Positions 9,839 to 17,638 are shown, numbered from the stretch's first letter. The stretch is DNA of 64,000 nt from Chloroflexota bacterium (GCA_014584575.1 JACTMP010000003.1:186001-250000), one strand, 5' to 3'. The notes: generated by a model not told the origin, from the letters alone. Program-made: numbers and translations.

Positions 9839-9926
9839 TTGTCATTCCGAGCGCAGTCTTGGGAGCGAGGAATCCCGCTCAAATTGCCCATCCATAGGGA
9901 TTCCTCGGAAGACCTCGGAATGACAA
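9839..9926. repeat. Nested palindromic element (CATTCCGAG type)
   Basis: An 88-base element with outer arms TTGTCATTCCGAG (9839-9851) and CTCGGAATGACAA (ending 9926), and inner arms CGAGGAATCCC (about 9866) and GGGATTCCTCG (9897-9907). It can fold into a long interrupted hairpin. It carries no gene and lies between the nuclease and TIR genes. It resembles REP/MITE-type intergenic repeats, but I see only one copy here. Confidence 0.75.
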
Positions 9927-9971
9927 TTGGATAGCAATAGTAACAGATTAAATTGCAACGAGTCTCAGCAA

Positions 9972-10844
9972 CTATTGGAACCGCCGTTGCACCTCGTTAA
10001 AAATCACCTCAAAATCCCCATCGCGGTGCATGTCCGGCGTCAGGGTATTCATGTCCTTCAAAATGAAGACCAGTTCCGAAATGGTGTTACGAATCGTCTG
10101 GTAGCTATCAATCTCCTCCCGAAAACCCTGCAAATTGGCCGATGATACCGTCTTCATTGCCTCGTCTAACGCCTTTATCTCCTGTTCCCAATGCTGTACG
10201 TATTTGATGCGATTTACCGGCCGGTAGATGTCGGCGTCAGACATGACCACCGGGAAAACGCGATCCCGAAAATCATTGTTGCTGGCAATTTCTGTCAGTT
10301 CAAACATACAGTTGGGGGATTTCAGGTACTTGTCGTTAATCACCACCACAATCGCCCCGGCCCGGCCAATCTCGCGCATAAAGTCGCTGATGCTACCTTT
10401 GTAACCCAGGTCGCGTTTGTCCCGCACCAGTTTCATTCCCTTCGTCTGAAAAGCCTGGTCAAGCTGGTTGACAAAATTCTCGCTCTCGCCGCCCCAGGCA
10501 TAGGAGATATAAACCATAGGTTCGGCGGGTGGAGGGGGCACTGCCGTGCTGGTGGTCGTTGTCGGTTGGCTGTTGGCTGTGGCGCTGCCGCCAATTCCAC
10601 CAGTGTACCCATAAGGCGCCAAATCCAGGTGGGAGCGGGCAGCGGCCACAGCCGCCATTAACTGTTGTTCCTGCCCCCGCCGTCTGGCGTACCCCTGTAA
10701 ATCCTGCGCCATGCCGCTCAGGTTGGTTGTAGACCTGAACACCTCGCCGCTGTCATACCCCAGTTCCAGGCACAACTCCTCCAATTCCTGGGTGTTGAAA
10801 CTTTCTCTCAGTACCTTAAAAAACAAATTGTAATTGTCGGCCAT
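9972..10844 (-). CDS. TIR-domain protein with N-terminal effector-associated-like domain
   Basis: 290 residues in three parts. Residues 1-75 are helical (LEELCLELGYDSGE, then YARRRGQEQQLMAAV) and resemble the death-like effector-associated domains (EADs) of bacterial conflict systems. Residues 80-108 are a Gly/Thr/Pro-rich linker. Residues 109-250 are a TIR domain beginning MVYISYAWGG, with a BB-loop-like region near RDKRDLGYKG and E182 in CMFELTEI at the position of the catalytic glutamate of NAD-cleaving TIRs. The likely role is an inducible effector or adaptor that degrades NAD or signals after recruitment through the EAD. GGAGG precedes the ATG. The gene stands alone, with no NTPase, protease or sensor next to it. 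The exact EAD family is uncertain. Confidence 0.83.
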   Translation of the reverse strand: MADNYNLFFKVLRESFNTQELEELCLELGYDSGEVFRSTTNLSGMAQDLQGYARRRGQEQQLMAAVAAARSHLDLAPYGYTGGIGGSATANSQPTTTTSTAVPPPPAEPMVYISYAWGGESENFVNQLDQAFQTKGMKLVRDKRDLGYKGSISDFMREIGRAGAIVVVINDKYLKSPNCMFELTEIASNNDFRDRVFPVVMSDADIYRPVNRIKYVQHWEQEIKALDEAMKTVSSANLQGFREEIDSYQTIRNTISELVFILKDMNTLTPDMHRDGDFEVIFNEVQRRFQ

Positions 10845-10917
10845 GTGGCTGTTACCTCCTGTGAAATGCCATTACGAATGTGCCCGCCACTATACAAACG
10901 AAACCCAACTTGTCAAG

Positions 10918-12573
10918 CTATTCAACTTGATGGGAAATGTGATAAATCGTGACGCCGTCTCTCTGATAGATGATTTTGCCGGGAACGGGCACGGCCGTGT
11001 CACCTGCCATCGCCTCATACTGCCCGGTATAAATATAATCCACCTCCCATTCTGCTATCAACGCTTCCCGCCACGCCAGATCCGTTGCAGGTTGCCAAAA
11101 CTGCTCCACCAAAGCCAACTTTGTTGCCAGGTTGGTGGTGAAATCTAACTGGCCTAAAAACACCTTGCCCGGCAGCTCACGCGGCAAATAGTTGCCCATC
11201 GGGTAATAGGCCAGCACCAGATCATCTGGCCCGGATTGCTGCGCCAGCCAATGCGCCGCCTCAATTTCCGCTGTGGGCAGGTAAGTGGGAAAGTCCTGGG
11301 CGTCTACGGCCGTCTTCGTTATCAACAGCGGCAAGATGATGGTGCTGGGGATGACCAGAAAGAAAAAGACCCGGCGCAGGGTGGCGTAAGGGGTGGGCGT
11401 CCATTGGCAGAAACGGGTGTAAAACGGCCGTTTTGCCAGCCCCGGCAATATCACCTCTTCTAATCCCCAGGCGGCTAAGGTAGCGATGGGAACCATCAAC
11501 CCCAATGCAAATCGCCCGGAAAACTGGACGATGGGCAGATAGAGCAGCAGCAAATTAGCCGCCACCCATAATGGAACCAACCAGGACAACTGCGCCCGAA
11601 ACCAGGCGCGAATACCTGCCAACGCCATCAACCCCAAAAAGCCGATACCGACCAACGTCGCCAGCGGCGGCGGCGGTGGGATCACATGCTCCTGTTGGGT
11701 ATAGACAGCAAAATAGGGGTCCTGGTTGGTCAGAAGAGCGTAATACAGCAGCAAAAGCGCCAATGGCAGCAAGATGAGCAGACCATAGCCCCAGGTGCGC
11801 CAGGGAATACGCTGCTGCTGCCAGGCCAACACCAATAAATATAAACCGATGACCATCCCCGTCACAGGCAGGTGATAGACATAGGTCAACCCGGAAGCCA
11901 CCCCAACCACACTGCCGGTAACAGCCCAACGTCCGTCCGGCTGCTGGCCGTCCCCCTCCGATGTGGTCATTTTCAGCACGCAGATGAACAACAAAACTTC
12001 CAGCCCTATCCCCAACGCAAAGTGTGGGGTGTGAAACATCGTCATGAACGTAGACCATTCCGGCCCACCTAAATCGGGCAGGCCGCCGGGCACTCGTTCT
12101 GCTAACTGCAAAACAGCTACCAGCCAGCCCATGCCAGAGCCATAGACGATGAGAAACCAGGCAGTGAATTGTAGCCGGGCGCGGCCTGGGAAGAGGAGGC
12201 GTACCCAGTAAAAAAAAATGAGCAGGGTGAAGAGTACGGCCGTCAGCCGCAGTAGATGAAACCAAAACAGGCTGCTGCCGCCAAACAGCGCCGCCACTTT
12301 GCCCAGAAGCAAATACGGCAGCAGCATCAATTTGGGTTGCCAGGGTTCAGGTGAAAAGGAGAAATGGTAGAGCCAACGGCCGTCGCCCCCTTGCCGTATC
12401 GCTGCCAGATAGGTGGAGAGATCATCCGGGTTGACAAACGTGCCCACAAACACCTTACCCGGCGGCGGCCGCAGCCAGGCCACCAGATAAGGCAGGCTGA
12501 TCAACACCAGAAACACCACCACCCAGGGCAGTATATTCCTCAGCGTCAATTGTGAATCACTATTTTCAGGCAT
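10918..12573 (-). CDS. Polytopic membrane protein, GT-C glycosyltransferase-like
   Basis: 551 residues with about ten to twelve predicted membrane segments, the first at residues 14-34. An acidic loop after the first helix (FVNPDDLSTYLAAIRQG) and the overall plan (multiple helices, then a soluble tail with PTAEIEAAHWLAQQ and YIYTGQYEA) resemble GT-C enzymes that use polyprenyl-phosphate sugars, such as the ArnT/PMT-like group. I cannot assign a substrate. The ATG lies eight bases inside the upstream PIN toxin gene, so the antitoxin, toxin and this gene form one transcript. Other possibilities are a different polyprenyl-linked enzyme or an uncharacterised membrane protein. Confidence 0.65.
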   Translation of the reverse strand: MPENSDSQLTLRNILPWVVVFLVLISLPYLVAWLRPPPGKVFVGTFVNPDDLSTYLAAIRQGGDGRWLYHFSFSPEPWQPKLMLLPYLLLGKVAALFGGSSLFWFHLLRLTAVLFTLLIFFYWVRLLFPGRARLQFTAWFLIVYGSGMGWLVAVLQLAERVPGGLPDLGGPEWSTFMTMFHTPHFALGIGLEVLLFICVLKMTTSEGDGQQPDGRWAVTGSVVGVASGLTYVYHLPVTGMVIGLYLLVLAWQQQRIPWRTWGYGLLILLPLALLLLYYALLTNQDPYFAVYTQQEHVIPPPPPLATLVGIGFLGLMALAGIRAWFRAQLSWLVPLWVAANLLLLYLPIVQFSGRFALGLMVPIATLAAWGLEEVILPGLAKRPFYTRFCQWTPTPYATLRRVFFFLVIPSTIILPLLITKTAVDAQDFPTYLPTAEIEAAHWLAQQSGPDDLVLAYYPMGNYLPRELPGKVFLGQLDFTTNLATKLALVEQFWQPATDLAWREALIAEWEVDYIYTGQYEAMAGDTAVPVPGKIIYQRDGVTIYHISHQVE

Positions 12574-12985
12574 GGACAGGAATGATCTCGAAGTAACCCC
12601 AGGGGTGTGGCCGAAACAGGGAAAAATGTCGCCTATCCACGGTCAAAATCCGTTGGATTTCCAGCCGTTCGGCCATAGCCGCAATCACACAGTCTACAAA
12701 ATCAATCCGGCTATCGGCATACTTTTGTAACAATTCTTTGGCACGAGTCAGATCTTCGCGGGTTGTTCGTTCCACCGGAAGCTCGCCATCCAACAAAGAT
12801 GTAAGAAAGGCAATCAGCACCCCATATCCCAACTCGCGCAATACCATGTAAGCCAGTTCTGGGATAACGGCATCGGGCAAAATTGGTTCGCTTTCCATCT
12901 GCAAGGCCGCTGTACAGGCTGGGTGGAGCTTATCATCCGCATCTAACACAGCCAAAAGAAAGCCTGTATCGAGTAAAGCACTCAT
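12566..12985 (-). CDS. PIN-domain toxin, VapC-like
   Basis: 139 residues from the ATG at 12985, which overlaps the antitoxin stop (ATGA). An upstream in-frame start at 13000 is less likely. PIN residues are in place: D6 in LLDTGFLL, E43 in VIPELAYM, D96 and D99 in RIDFVDCV, and a later Asp in LTVDRRHF. VapC-type proteins are Mg-dependent ribonucleases, often cutting tRNA or rRNA, held inactive by their antitoxin. The gene runs eight bases into the membrane-protein gene downstream, an unusual coupling of a toxin with a non-TA gene. Confidence 0.88.
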   Translation of the reverse strand: MSALLDTGFLLAVLDADDKLHPACTAALQMESEPILPDAVIPELAYMVLRELGYGVLIAFLTSLLDGELPVERTTREDLTRAKELLQKYADSRIDFVDCVIAAMAERLEIQRILTVDRRHFSLFRPHPWGYFEIIPVHA

Positions 12986-13233
12986 TCGGGCAAACTCCAC
13001 CCCTCTAAACGGCTAGCTCCCTCGTCCAGAACCTCCTCAACGGAGGTTGAGAGATCATGCTTACCACTGCGGCCAATGCCAATGAAGGAGAAACGCTTCT
13101 TTGCAGTAGGCTGCCCCTGAACATAGTGAAAGAGAGCAGCACGAGCCAATTCATCTACTGTTGTTTCTTGCTCTTCCGCCAGACGCTTGATAGCCTGGGC
13201 CAAATTGTCTTCTTGAATATGAATTGTCAGCAT
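12982..13233 (-). CDS. VapB-like antitoxin
   Basis: 83 residues. The N-terminus MLTIHIQEDNLAQAIKRLAE followed by TTVDELARAALFHYV fits a ribbon-helix-helix type DNA-binding domain. The acidic C-terminus (SVEEVLDEGASRLEG) would thread into the PIN active site. It lies directly upstream of the PIN toxin with a four-base overlap, and antitoxins of this type usually repress their own promoter. The assignment rests on context and secondary-structure pattern. Confidence 0.8.
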   Translation of the reverse strand: MLTIHIQEDNLAQAIKRLAEEQETTVDELARAALFHYVQGQPTAKKRFSFIGIGRSGKHDLSTSVEEVLDEGASRLEGWSLPE

Positions 13234-13286
13234 AACCCTTTCCTACCCTTGTGCAATTTGCCCACATTATACAGCATAAAGCAACG

Positions 13287-15773
13287 TTAACGCTTCAATC
13301 GCCAGTCCAGGGCGGTGTGGCGTTGGGTGACTTTGTTGTTGTTGATGGCGATGTGGATCGCTTTGCGCGTGCCGATGAGGATGACCACTTTTTTGGCGCG
13401 GGTCACGGCCGTGTACAACAAATTGCGCTGTAACATCAAATAATGCTGCGTGTGCATGGGCATCACCACACACGGATACTCCGCCCCCTGGCTTTTATGC
13501 ACGGAAATGGCGTAGGCGTGTACCAGTTCGTCCGCCTCCAAAAAGTCATACACCACCGGCGCGCCATCAATACTCACCGTCAGCGTCTGGTTGATAATAT
13601 CCATCGCCGTGATACGGCCGATGTCGCCGTTGTAAATGCTCTTGTCGTAATTGTTCACCGTCTGCATCACCTTGTCGCCGACGCGGAACAGACGACCGCC
13701 CAGTTTGCGCTCCGGTTTGTGGCCGGTGGGCGGGTTCAGCGCCGCTTGCAGCAGCAGGTTCAAATTATGCACCCCCACCGCGCCGTTGTACATGGGCGCC
13801 AGCACTTGAATATCATCCAGCGGGTCAAAACCAAATTTGAGCGGGGCGCGTTTTTGCACCACCTCTACCAGCATCTCTGCCGCTTTGTCTGCCTCCTCCA
13901 CCACAAAGAGGAAGAAGTCCTGCGCCTCTTTGGGCGTTTCCGGCATCTGCCCCTGGTTGATGTGATGGGCGTTGCGGATGATGAGGGAGTTGGCGGCCTG
14001 GCGGAAGATGGTTTGCAGGCGAATCACGGCCGTAACCCCCGAATCAATCAAATCGGCCAGCACATCCCCCGCGCCCACGCTGGGTAACTGATCAATATCC
14101 CCCACCAGCAGCAGGTGGCTGTCCGGCCCAATCGCCTTGAGCAGGTTATTCGCCAGCACCAGATCGAGCATAGACGCCTCGTCAATGACGATCATATCGG
14201 CGTTAATCGGGTTCTCCTCGCTACGGCCGAACCCTTCGCCGGGATTAAACTCCAGCAGCCGATGTACGGTCTTCGCTTCCCGCCCGGTCGCTTCCGCCAG
14301 CCGCTTGGCCGCCCGGCCGGTGGGCGAAGCCAGCACATAGTTCAATTTATGCCTGTCCAGCAAATCCAACAGCGCCCGCAGACAGGTAGTCTTGCCCGTA
14401 CCAGGGCCGCCGGTGAGAATGGTGACTTTGTGGGTTACGGCCGTAGTCACCGCTTCCATCTGTTGTGCCGATAATTGTACTTGTAGGGGCGAGGCAGGTG
14501 GGTCTGAATTAGTCACAGCGGCAGGCTTGTTCCCCACCTGCCTCGCCCCCAGGTCTGAATTAGTCACAGCGGCTGGCTTGTTCCCCACCTGTCTCGCCCC
14601 TACGGGTTCACCGATTACCGAAGACCGATTACCGATTACCGCTAACCGACTGGTAGGGTGTTCAATCATCCGCTTCACCCGCTGCGTCACCCCAATTTCC
14701 GAATAATAAAACGGCGTCAGGTAAACGGCCCGCTCTTCCCGCAGTAAGGGCGAGGCAGCCGGGTGCGTTGTTGGCTTTTCACCCACACCTTGTCTCCCGG
14801 CTGCCTCGCCCCTACCGCCATCATCCACCCTCAACGGTTGTACGGGCGAGGCAGCCGGGTAGGTCATTGGCCTCGTTCCAGCACCTTCTCTCCCGGCTGC
14901 CTCGCCCCTACCGATGACATACGTGATTGTCTCTCGCTTAATAAAATCACTCGTTTCCAGGGCGTCAATCACGGCCGTCACCTTCCCCGCTTCCACCCCC
15001 AAAATCTGCGCCGCCTCCGGTTCCAACTCCTCCTGGGGCATGTAGACGTGCCCCTCCTCCGCCATCCGGTTCAGCGTATAGGCGATGCCCGCCTCGATGC
15101 GCGCCGGGTCATCGGCTGCCAGCCCCAACGCCTGGGCGATCTTATCGGCCGTCTTGAAGCCAATGCCGTAAATATCGCGCACCATCTGGTAGGGCGTGTT
15201 TTGCACCACCGCCAGTGAGGTATCGCCATATTTCTTGTAAATTTTGGTCGCCAGGGTAGTAGAGACGCCGTGCGATTGCAGGAAAATCATCACATCCTTA
15301 ATCGCCCGCTGTTCGTCCCATGCTTTGGCAATCTGCCCCACCCGCTTCTGGCCGATGCCCAACACGGTCAGCAGTCGCTCCGGTTCATGGTCAATCACCT
15401 CTAGCGTCTCCGCGCCAAAGCGGTTGACGATACGTTCGGCCATCACCGGGCCAATACCGCGAATCATGCCGGAGCCGAGGTAGCGTTTGATGCCCTCCGT
15501 GGTGGCGGGCAGGGATTGTTCACAAAATTGTGCCTGGAATTGACGGCCGTGTTTGGCATGATTCCCCCACTGCCCCGTCAGCTTCAGCCATTCCCCTGGC
15601 TGCACTTCCGGCAAATTGCCCACCACCGTGATCAGTTCATCCCGGCCGCTGGCATATTTGAAGGGCAGCATCCCCCGGTTGTCCGGCTTCAGGCGGATGA
15701 CCGAATAGCCGTTTTCCTCATTGTAATATGTCACCCGCTCCACCGAGCCGCTAATTTGCTCTTGACCGCTCAT
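13287..15773 (-). CDS. recD2: RecD2-like DNA helicase with repeat-derived insertions
   Basis: 828 residues. The N-terminal part shows an OB-like region (SGSVERVTYYNEENGYSV) and tandem helix-hairpin-helix segments (GIGPVMAERIV, GIGQKRVGQIA, GIGFKTADKIA). The superfamily 1B motor begins near residue 435, with Walker A GGPGTGKTT (K461), Walker B MIVIDEASM, GDIDQLPSVGAGDVL, and C-terminal HAYAISVHKSQGAEYP and LLYTAVTRAK. RecD2 enzymes unwind DNA 5' to 3' and act in repair outside RecBCD. The odd part is residues about 288-432: two low-complexity stretches coded by palindromic and phrase repeats (14478-14913) flank a normal segment (YLTPFYYSEIGVTQRV). Without them the length would be near 720, typical of the family. 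The frame is intact. Confidence 0.93.
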   Translation of the reverse strand: MSGQEQISGSVERVTYYNEENGYSVIRLKPDNRGMLPFKYASGRDELITVVGNLPEVQPGEWLKLTGQWGNHAKHGRQFQAQFCEQSLPATTEGIKRYLGSGMIRGIGPVMAERIVNRFGAETLEVIDHEPERLLTVLGIGQKRVGQIAKAWDEQRAIKDVMIFLQSHGVSTTLATKIYKKYGDTSLAVVQNTPYQMVRDIYGIGFKTADKIAQALGLAADDPARIEAGIAYTLNRMAEEGHVYMPQEELEPEAAQILGVEAGKVTAVIDALETSDFIKRETITYVIGRGEAAGREGAGTRPMTYPAASPVQPLRVDDGGRGEAAGRQGVGEKPTTHPAASPLLREERAVYLTPFYYSEIGVTQRVKRMIEHPTSRLAVIGNRSSVIGEPVGARQVGNKPAAVTNSDLGARQVGNKPAAVTNSDPPASPLQVQLSAQQMEAVTTAVTHKVTILTGGPGTGKTTCLRALLDLLDRHKLNYVLASPTGRAAKRLAEATGREAKTVHRLLEFNPGEGFGRSEENPINADMIVIDEASMLDLVLANNLLKAIGPDSHLLLVGDIDQLPSVGAGDVLADLIDSGVTAVIRLQTIFRQAANSLIIRNAHHINQGQMPETPKEAQDFFLFVVEEADKAAEMLVEVVQKRAPLKFGFDPLDDIQVLAPMYNGAVGVHNLNLLLQAALNPPTGHKPERKLGGRLFRVGDKVMQTVNNYDKSIYNGDIGRITAMDIINQTLTVSIDGAPVVYDFLEADELVHAYAISVHKSQGAEYPCVVMPMHTQHYLMLQRNLLYTAVTRAKKVVILIGTRKAIHIAINNNKVTQRHTALDWRLKR
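14483..14603. repeat. Palindromic element plus 51-base tandem copy inside recD2
   Basis: A palindrome with perfect 17-bp arms (GGGGCGAGGCAGGTGGG at 14486-14502, its complement at 14533-14549) and a 30-base loop is followed by a second, nearly identical copy of its loop and right arm, giving two units with a 51-base period. In the helicase frame this codes two 17-residue repeats beginning GARQVGNKPAAVTNSD. It belongs to the same family as 14744-14815, 14840-14909 and 60920-60989. Confidence 0.9.
14609..14648. repeat. Phrase repeat (ATTACCG family) inside recD2
   Basis: Repeated ACCGATTACCG units, the complement of the GGTAATCGG family found between genes elsewhere in the window. Here they are translated in the helicase as RLAVIGNRSSVIGEP. 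They lie directly beside the palindromic elements. Confidence 0.85.
14744..14815. repeat. Palindromic element inside recD2, copy 2
   Basis: 72 bases with arms GGGCGAGGCAGCCGGG (14748-14763) and its complement (14796-14811). It is translated in a different frame from the 14483 copy (GRGEAAGRQG). An almost identical copy lies at 14840-14909. Confidence 0.9.
14840..14909. repeat. Palindromic element inside recD2, copy 3
   Basis: Arms GGGCGAGGCAGCCGGG (14844-14859) and its complement (14892-14907) around a 32-base loop. It codes GRGEAAGREG in the helicase. The loop differs from copy 2 while the arms are conserved. Confidence 0.9.
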
Positions 15774-15845
15774 GTGGCTATTGTATGGTCAGGCAGAAGG
15801 GGAGACAAGCCAGGCAATCCGCAGCCTGCCTGGCCTCATGGTTAA

Positions 15846-15899
15846 TGTCTACTATCCCTGACAAGGTGACAAGGTGGCTATCTGACAAGGTGACAAAAA
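15846..15899. repeat. Direct phrase repeat, GACAAGGTGACAA
   Basis: The phrase TGACAAGGTGACAA occurs twice (about 15859-15872 and 15882-15895 region) in the short gap between the recD2 start and the regulator stop codon. It has no coding potential and no clear hairpin. It resembles the other phrase repeats in position but has a different unit. Confidence 0.6.
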
Positions 15900-15935
15900 T
15901 GTCAGGTTATGGTCTCTGCCAGTATGCTAACCGTT

Positions 15936-15968
15936 CACCGATTACCGACCACCGACCACCGATTACCG
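15936..15968. repeat. Phrase repeat supplying the regulator stop codon
   Basis: ACCGATTACCG and ACCGACC units in tandem at the 3' end of the minus-strand regulator gene. The TAA stop codon (15963-15965) lies inside the repeat, so the repeat has overwritten the end of the gene. Confidence 0.8.
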
Positions 15969-17477
15969 CTCCCCGGCGCGCACTCTGTCCCGCAACTGGC
16001 TCAGCGCCAGGCGGCGGGCGGTGGCGTCTTCTTCGGCTTGCAGGATGGTGGGCGGGGCGGCGCGGTCGCTGCATTGATCGGCCGTCAGCGGGCAGCGTTC
16101 GCACGTCTCGTTGATGTAGATCATAGGAATGGCCGGGTCGTCGGCAAAATGGATGGTCTGGCTCAGTTCGGCATCCACGCGGAAGCCGATGATGACGCTG
16201 CTGAGTACACCGGGATTGAGTGTCAACGGCCGTGCCACCCCAATGCACAAAAAGCGTTCCCGCGTCTGCACAAACTCCGACATTTGCACACCCACCAACG
16301 GGTGATCAAACGTGGGCGTTTCCCCGTTCAACTGCTCCCGCAGCAGGCGGATGGAGAGCCAACGGCGACAGTAATGTTCGTCCAGGCCAATGCCATGCGG
16401 CACAATCAACTGGTTCAGATTGAGTTGTTTGTACAACACATATCGCTCATTGTCCATCTGGTGAAAGCGCAGGAAGTGGTGGCGGATACCGTAAAACTGG
16501 GGGATGAGTTCGCTGAAACGGTAAAAGAGCATCTCCGGCGTGGCGTCATATTTGGTAAGCAAATCCAGCAGCGCCTGTGGTTCCCACCGGTCACGGCCGA
16601 AAAAATCCTGCAAATCGGCGAACATCGCCTGGCGCGGCATGAGCAGCACACCGCCAAAATAGGCCGCCAGGTGGTCGTTGAGAATTTGCTGGAAGGAGTC
16701 AATGCGGCTGGGGGTAGAGGCAAAAGAGCGTTCTTTCAGGCCGAGATGCTGGTAGCCAATTTCGCGGGCCAGGACAAAGTTGATCTGGTTGTCGTGGAGT
16801 GATGGGTTAATGCAGAGGTACGGCCGTTTGCCTTCCACAAACACCGCCCGATACCGCCGCAGCCGGGGATCGTCGGCAATGGTGGTAGTGTCAATCTCAT
16901 AGCCATATTTCTGGCGCAGCACCGTTTCCAGCACTTCCCGCCGCACCGGAATTTGCCCCGTCAGGCCATATGGCGCGCCGATGTCGTGGGTGAAGGCGAC
17001 GGCCGTGTCCTCCAATTCCTGGAAATAATTCTCGTGGATTTCCTGGTAAGAGCGCAGCGCGGCCCGCAAAAACTCCTCTTCCTTCAAATCATAGTGCCGG
17101 GCAATGGCAATGACGGCGTGCAGCAGGGCGCTGGCCTTTTCCGGCTCGCGCGTCAGCAGCGTCACCAGGTCGCCCGGTTCCAGGCCAAACTCCTCAAAGG
17201 GGAATCGCTGGAAGGTGGCCGAGGCCAGTGTCGTCTCCAGGTGCGCCAGCGAATTATCCAGCCGGATGGAAACCAGATCATCGTAGCTTTTACCCAGCAC
17301 CTCGGCGATCTTCATAATTTTGTCGCTGCGTGGGTATTTGCGTCCTTTTTCGATTTCGGTGACGTAGGAGGGGGAGAGGTCACAGGCGGCGGCGAACTCG
17401 GTCAGCGTCATGTTCGCTTCCGTGCGCGCCTGCCGCATTTTCATGCCAAAAATAATGTTTACCAGATTTGCGCTCAT
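15963..17477 (-). CDS. RamB/ScfR-type XRE regulator of acyl-CoA/acetate metabolism
   Basis: 504 residues. An XRE helix-turn-helix spans about 10-70 (MRQARTEANMTLTEFAAACD, then SYVTEIEKGRKYP). A long middle region includes an IrrE/ImmA-like segment with AREIGYQHLGL, where the usual HExxH zinc motif is degenerate. The C-terminus carries ETCERCPLTADQCSDR, typical of the RamB/ScfR family. RamB in actinobacteria controls acetate and glyoxylate genes. This gene is divergent from malate synthase and isocitrate lyase, which strongly supports the same job here. An imperfect copy of the palindromic operator candidate lies 11 bases upstream of its start codon, suggesting autoregulation. The effector is unknown and may be an acyl-CoA. 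Confidence 0.88.
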   Translation of the reverse strand: MSANLVNIIFGMKMRQARTEANMTLTEFAAACDLSPSYVTEIEKGRKYPRSDKIMKIAEVLGKSYDDLVSIRLDNSLAHLETTLASATFQRFPFEEFGLEPGDLVTLLTREPEKASALLHAVIAIARHYDLKEEEFLRAALRSYQEIHENYFQELEDTAVAFTHDIGAPYGLTGQIPVRREVLETVLRQKYGYEIDTTTIADDPRLRRYRAVFVEGKRPYLCINPSLHDNQINFVLAREIGYQHLGLKERSFASTPSRIDSFQQILNDHLAAYFGGVLLMPRQAMFADLQDFFGRDRWEPQALLDLLTKYDATPEMLFYRFSELIPQFYGIRHHFLRFHQMDNERYVLYKQLNLNQLIVPHGIGLDEHYCRRWLSIRLLREQLNGETPTFDHPLVGVQMSEFVQTRERFLCIGVARPLTLNPGVLSSVIIGFRVDAELSQTIHFADDPAIPMIYINETCERCPLTADQCSDRAAPPTILQAEEDATARRLALSQLRDRVRAGER

Positions 17478-17487
17478 GCCAAGATTC

Positions 17488-17503
17488 TAGCGAATTTTCG
17501 CCA
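17488..17503. promoter_or_regulatory. Imperfect operator copy upstream of the regulator
   Basis: TAGCGAATTTTCGCCA is a near-palindrome matching the arms of the perfect site at 17568-17585 with one change. A further half-site, AAATTCGCC, lies at 17512-17520. They sit between the divergent regulator start and the malate synthase promoter. Confidence 0.65.
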
Positions 17504-17529
17504 AAAACCAAAAATTCGCCACAAAACCC

Positions 17530-17559
17530 TTGACACGGTGCGGCACAACGTTGTACAAT
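17530..17559 (+). promoter_or_regulatory. Sigma-70-type promoter for the glyoxylate operon
   Basis: TTGACA (17530-17535) and TACAAT (17554-17559) are separated by 18 bases. The predicted transcription start is near 17566, leaving a leader of about 73 bases before the malate synthase ATG. The palindrome at 17568-17585 covers the first transcribed bases. Confidence 0.8.
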
Positions 17560-17567
17560 CTTCACCG

Positions 17568-17585
17568 TTAGCGAAAATTCGCTAA
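17568..17585. promoter_or_regulatory. Palindromic operator candidate, TTAGCGAAAATTCGCTAA
   Basis: Eight-base arms TTAGCGAA and TTCGCTAA are exact complements around a two-base centre. It begins nine bases after the -10 box, where a bound repressor would block initiation or escape. The divergent RamB/ScfR-type regulator is the likely binder (inference). The imperfect copy near its own start supports this. Confidence 0.72.
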
Positions 17586-17638
17586 AGACAAATTTACACA
17601 AAAAGCATTGTTTCGCACTTTTTCCCACGGAGGCGCGA

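Noticed and set aside
11555..12265. Alternative 236-codon minus-strand frame inside the membrane protein gene
   Set aside because: It overlaps a frame with clear membrane helices and a coupled start. Its own translation is rich in His, Arg and Trp without pattern.
14483..14603. Possible CRISPR array (51-base tandem units)
   Set aside because: Only two units, no unique spacers of equal size, palindromic arms related to elements elsewhere, and no cas genes nearby.
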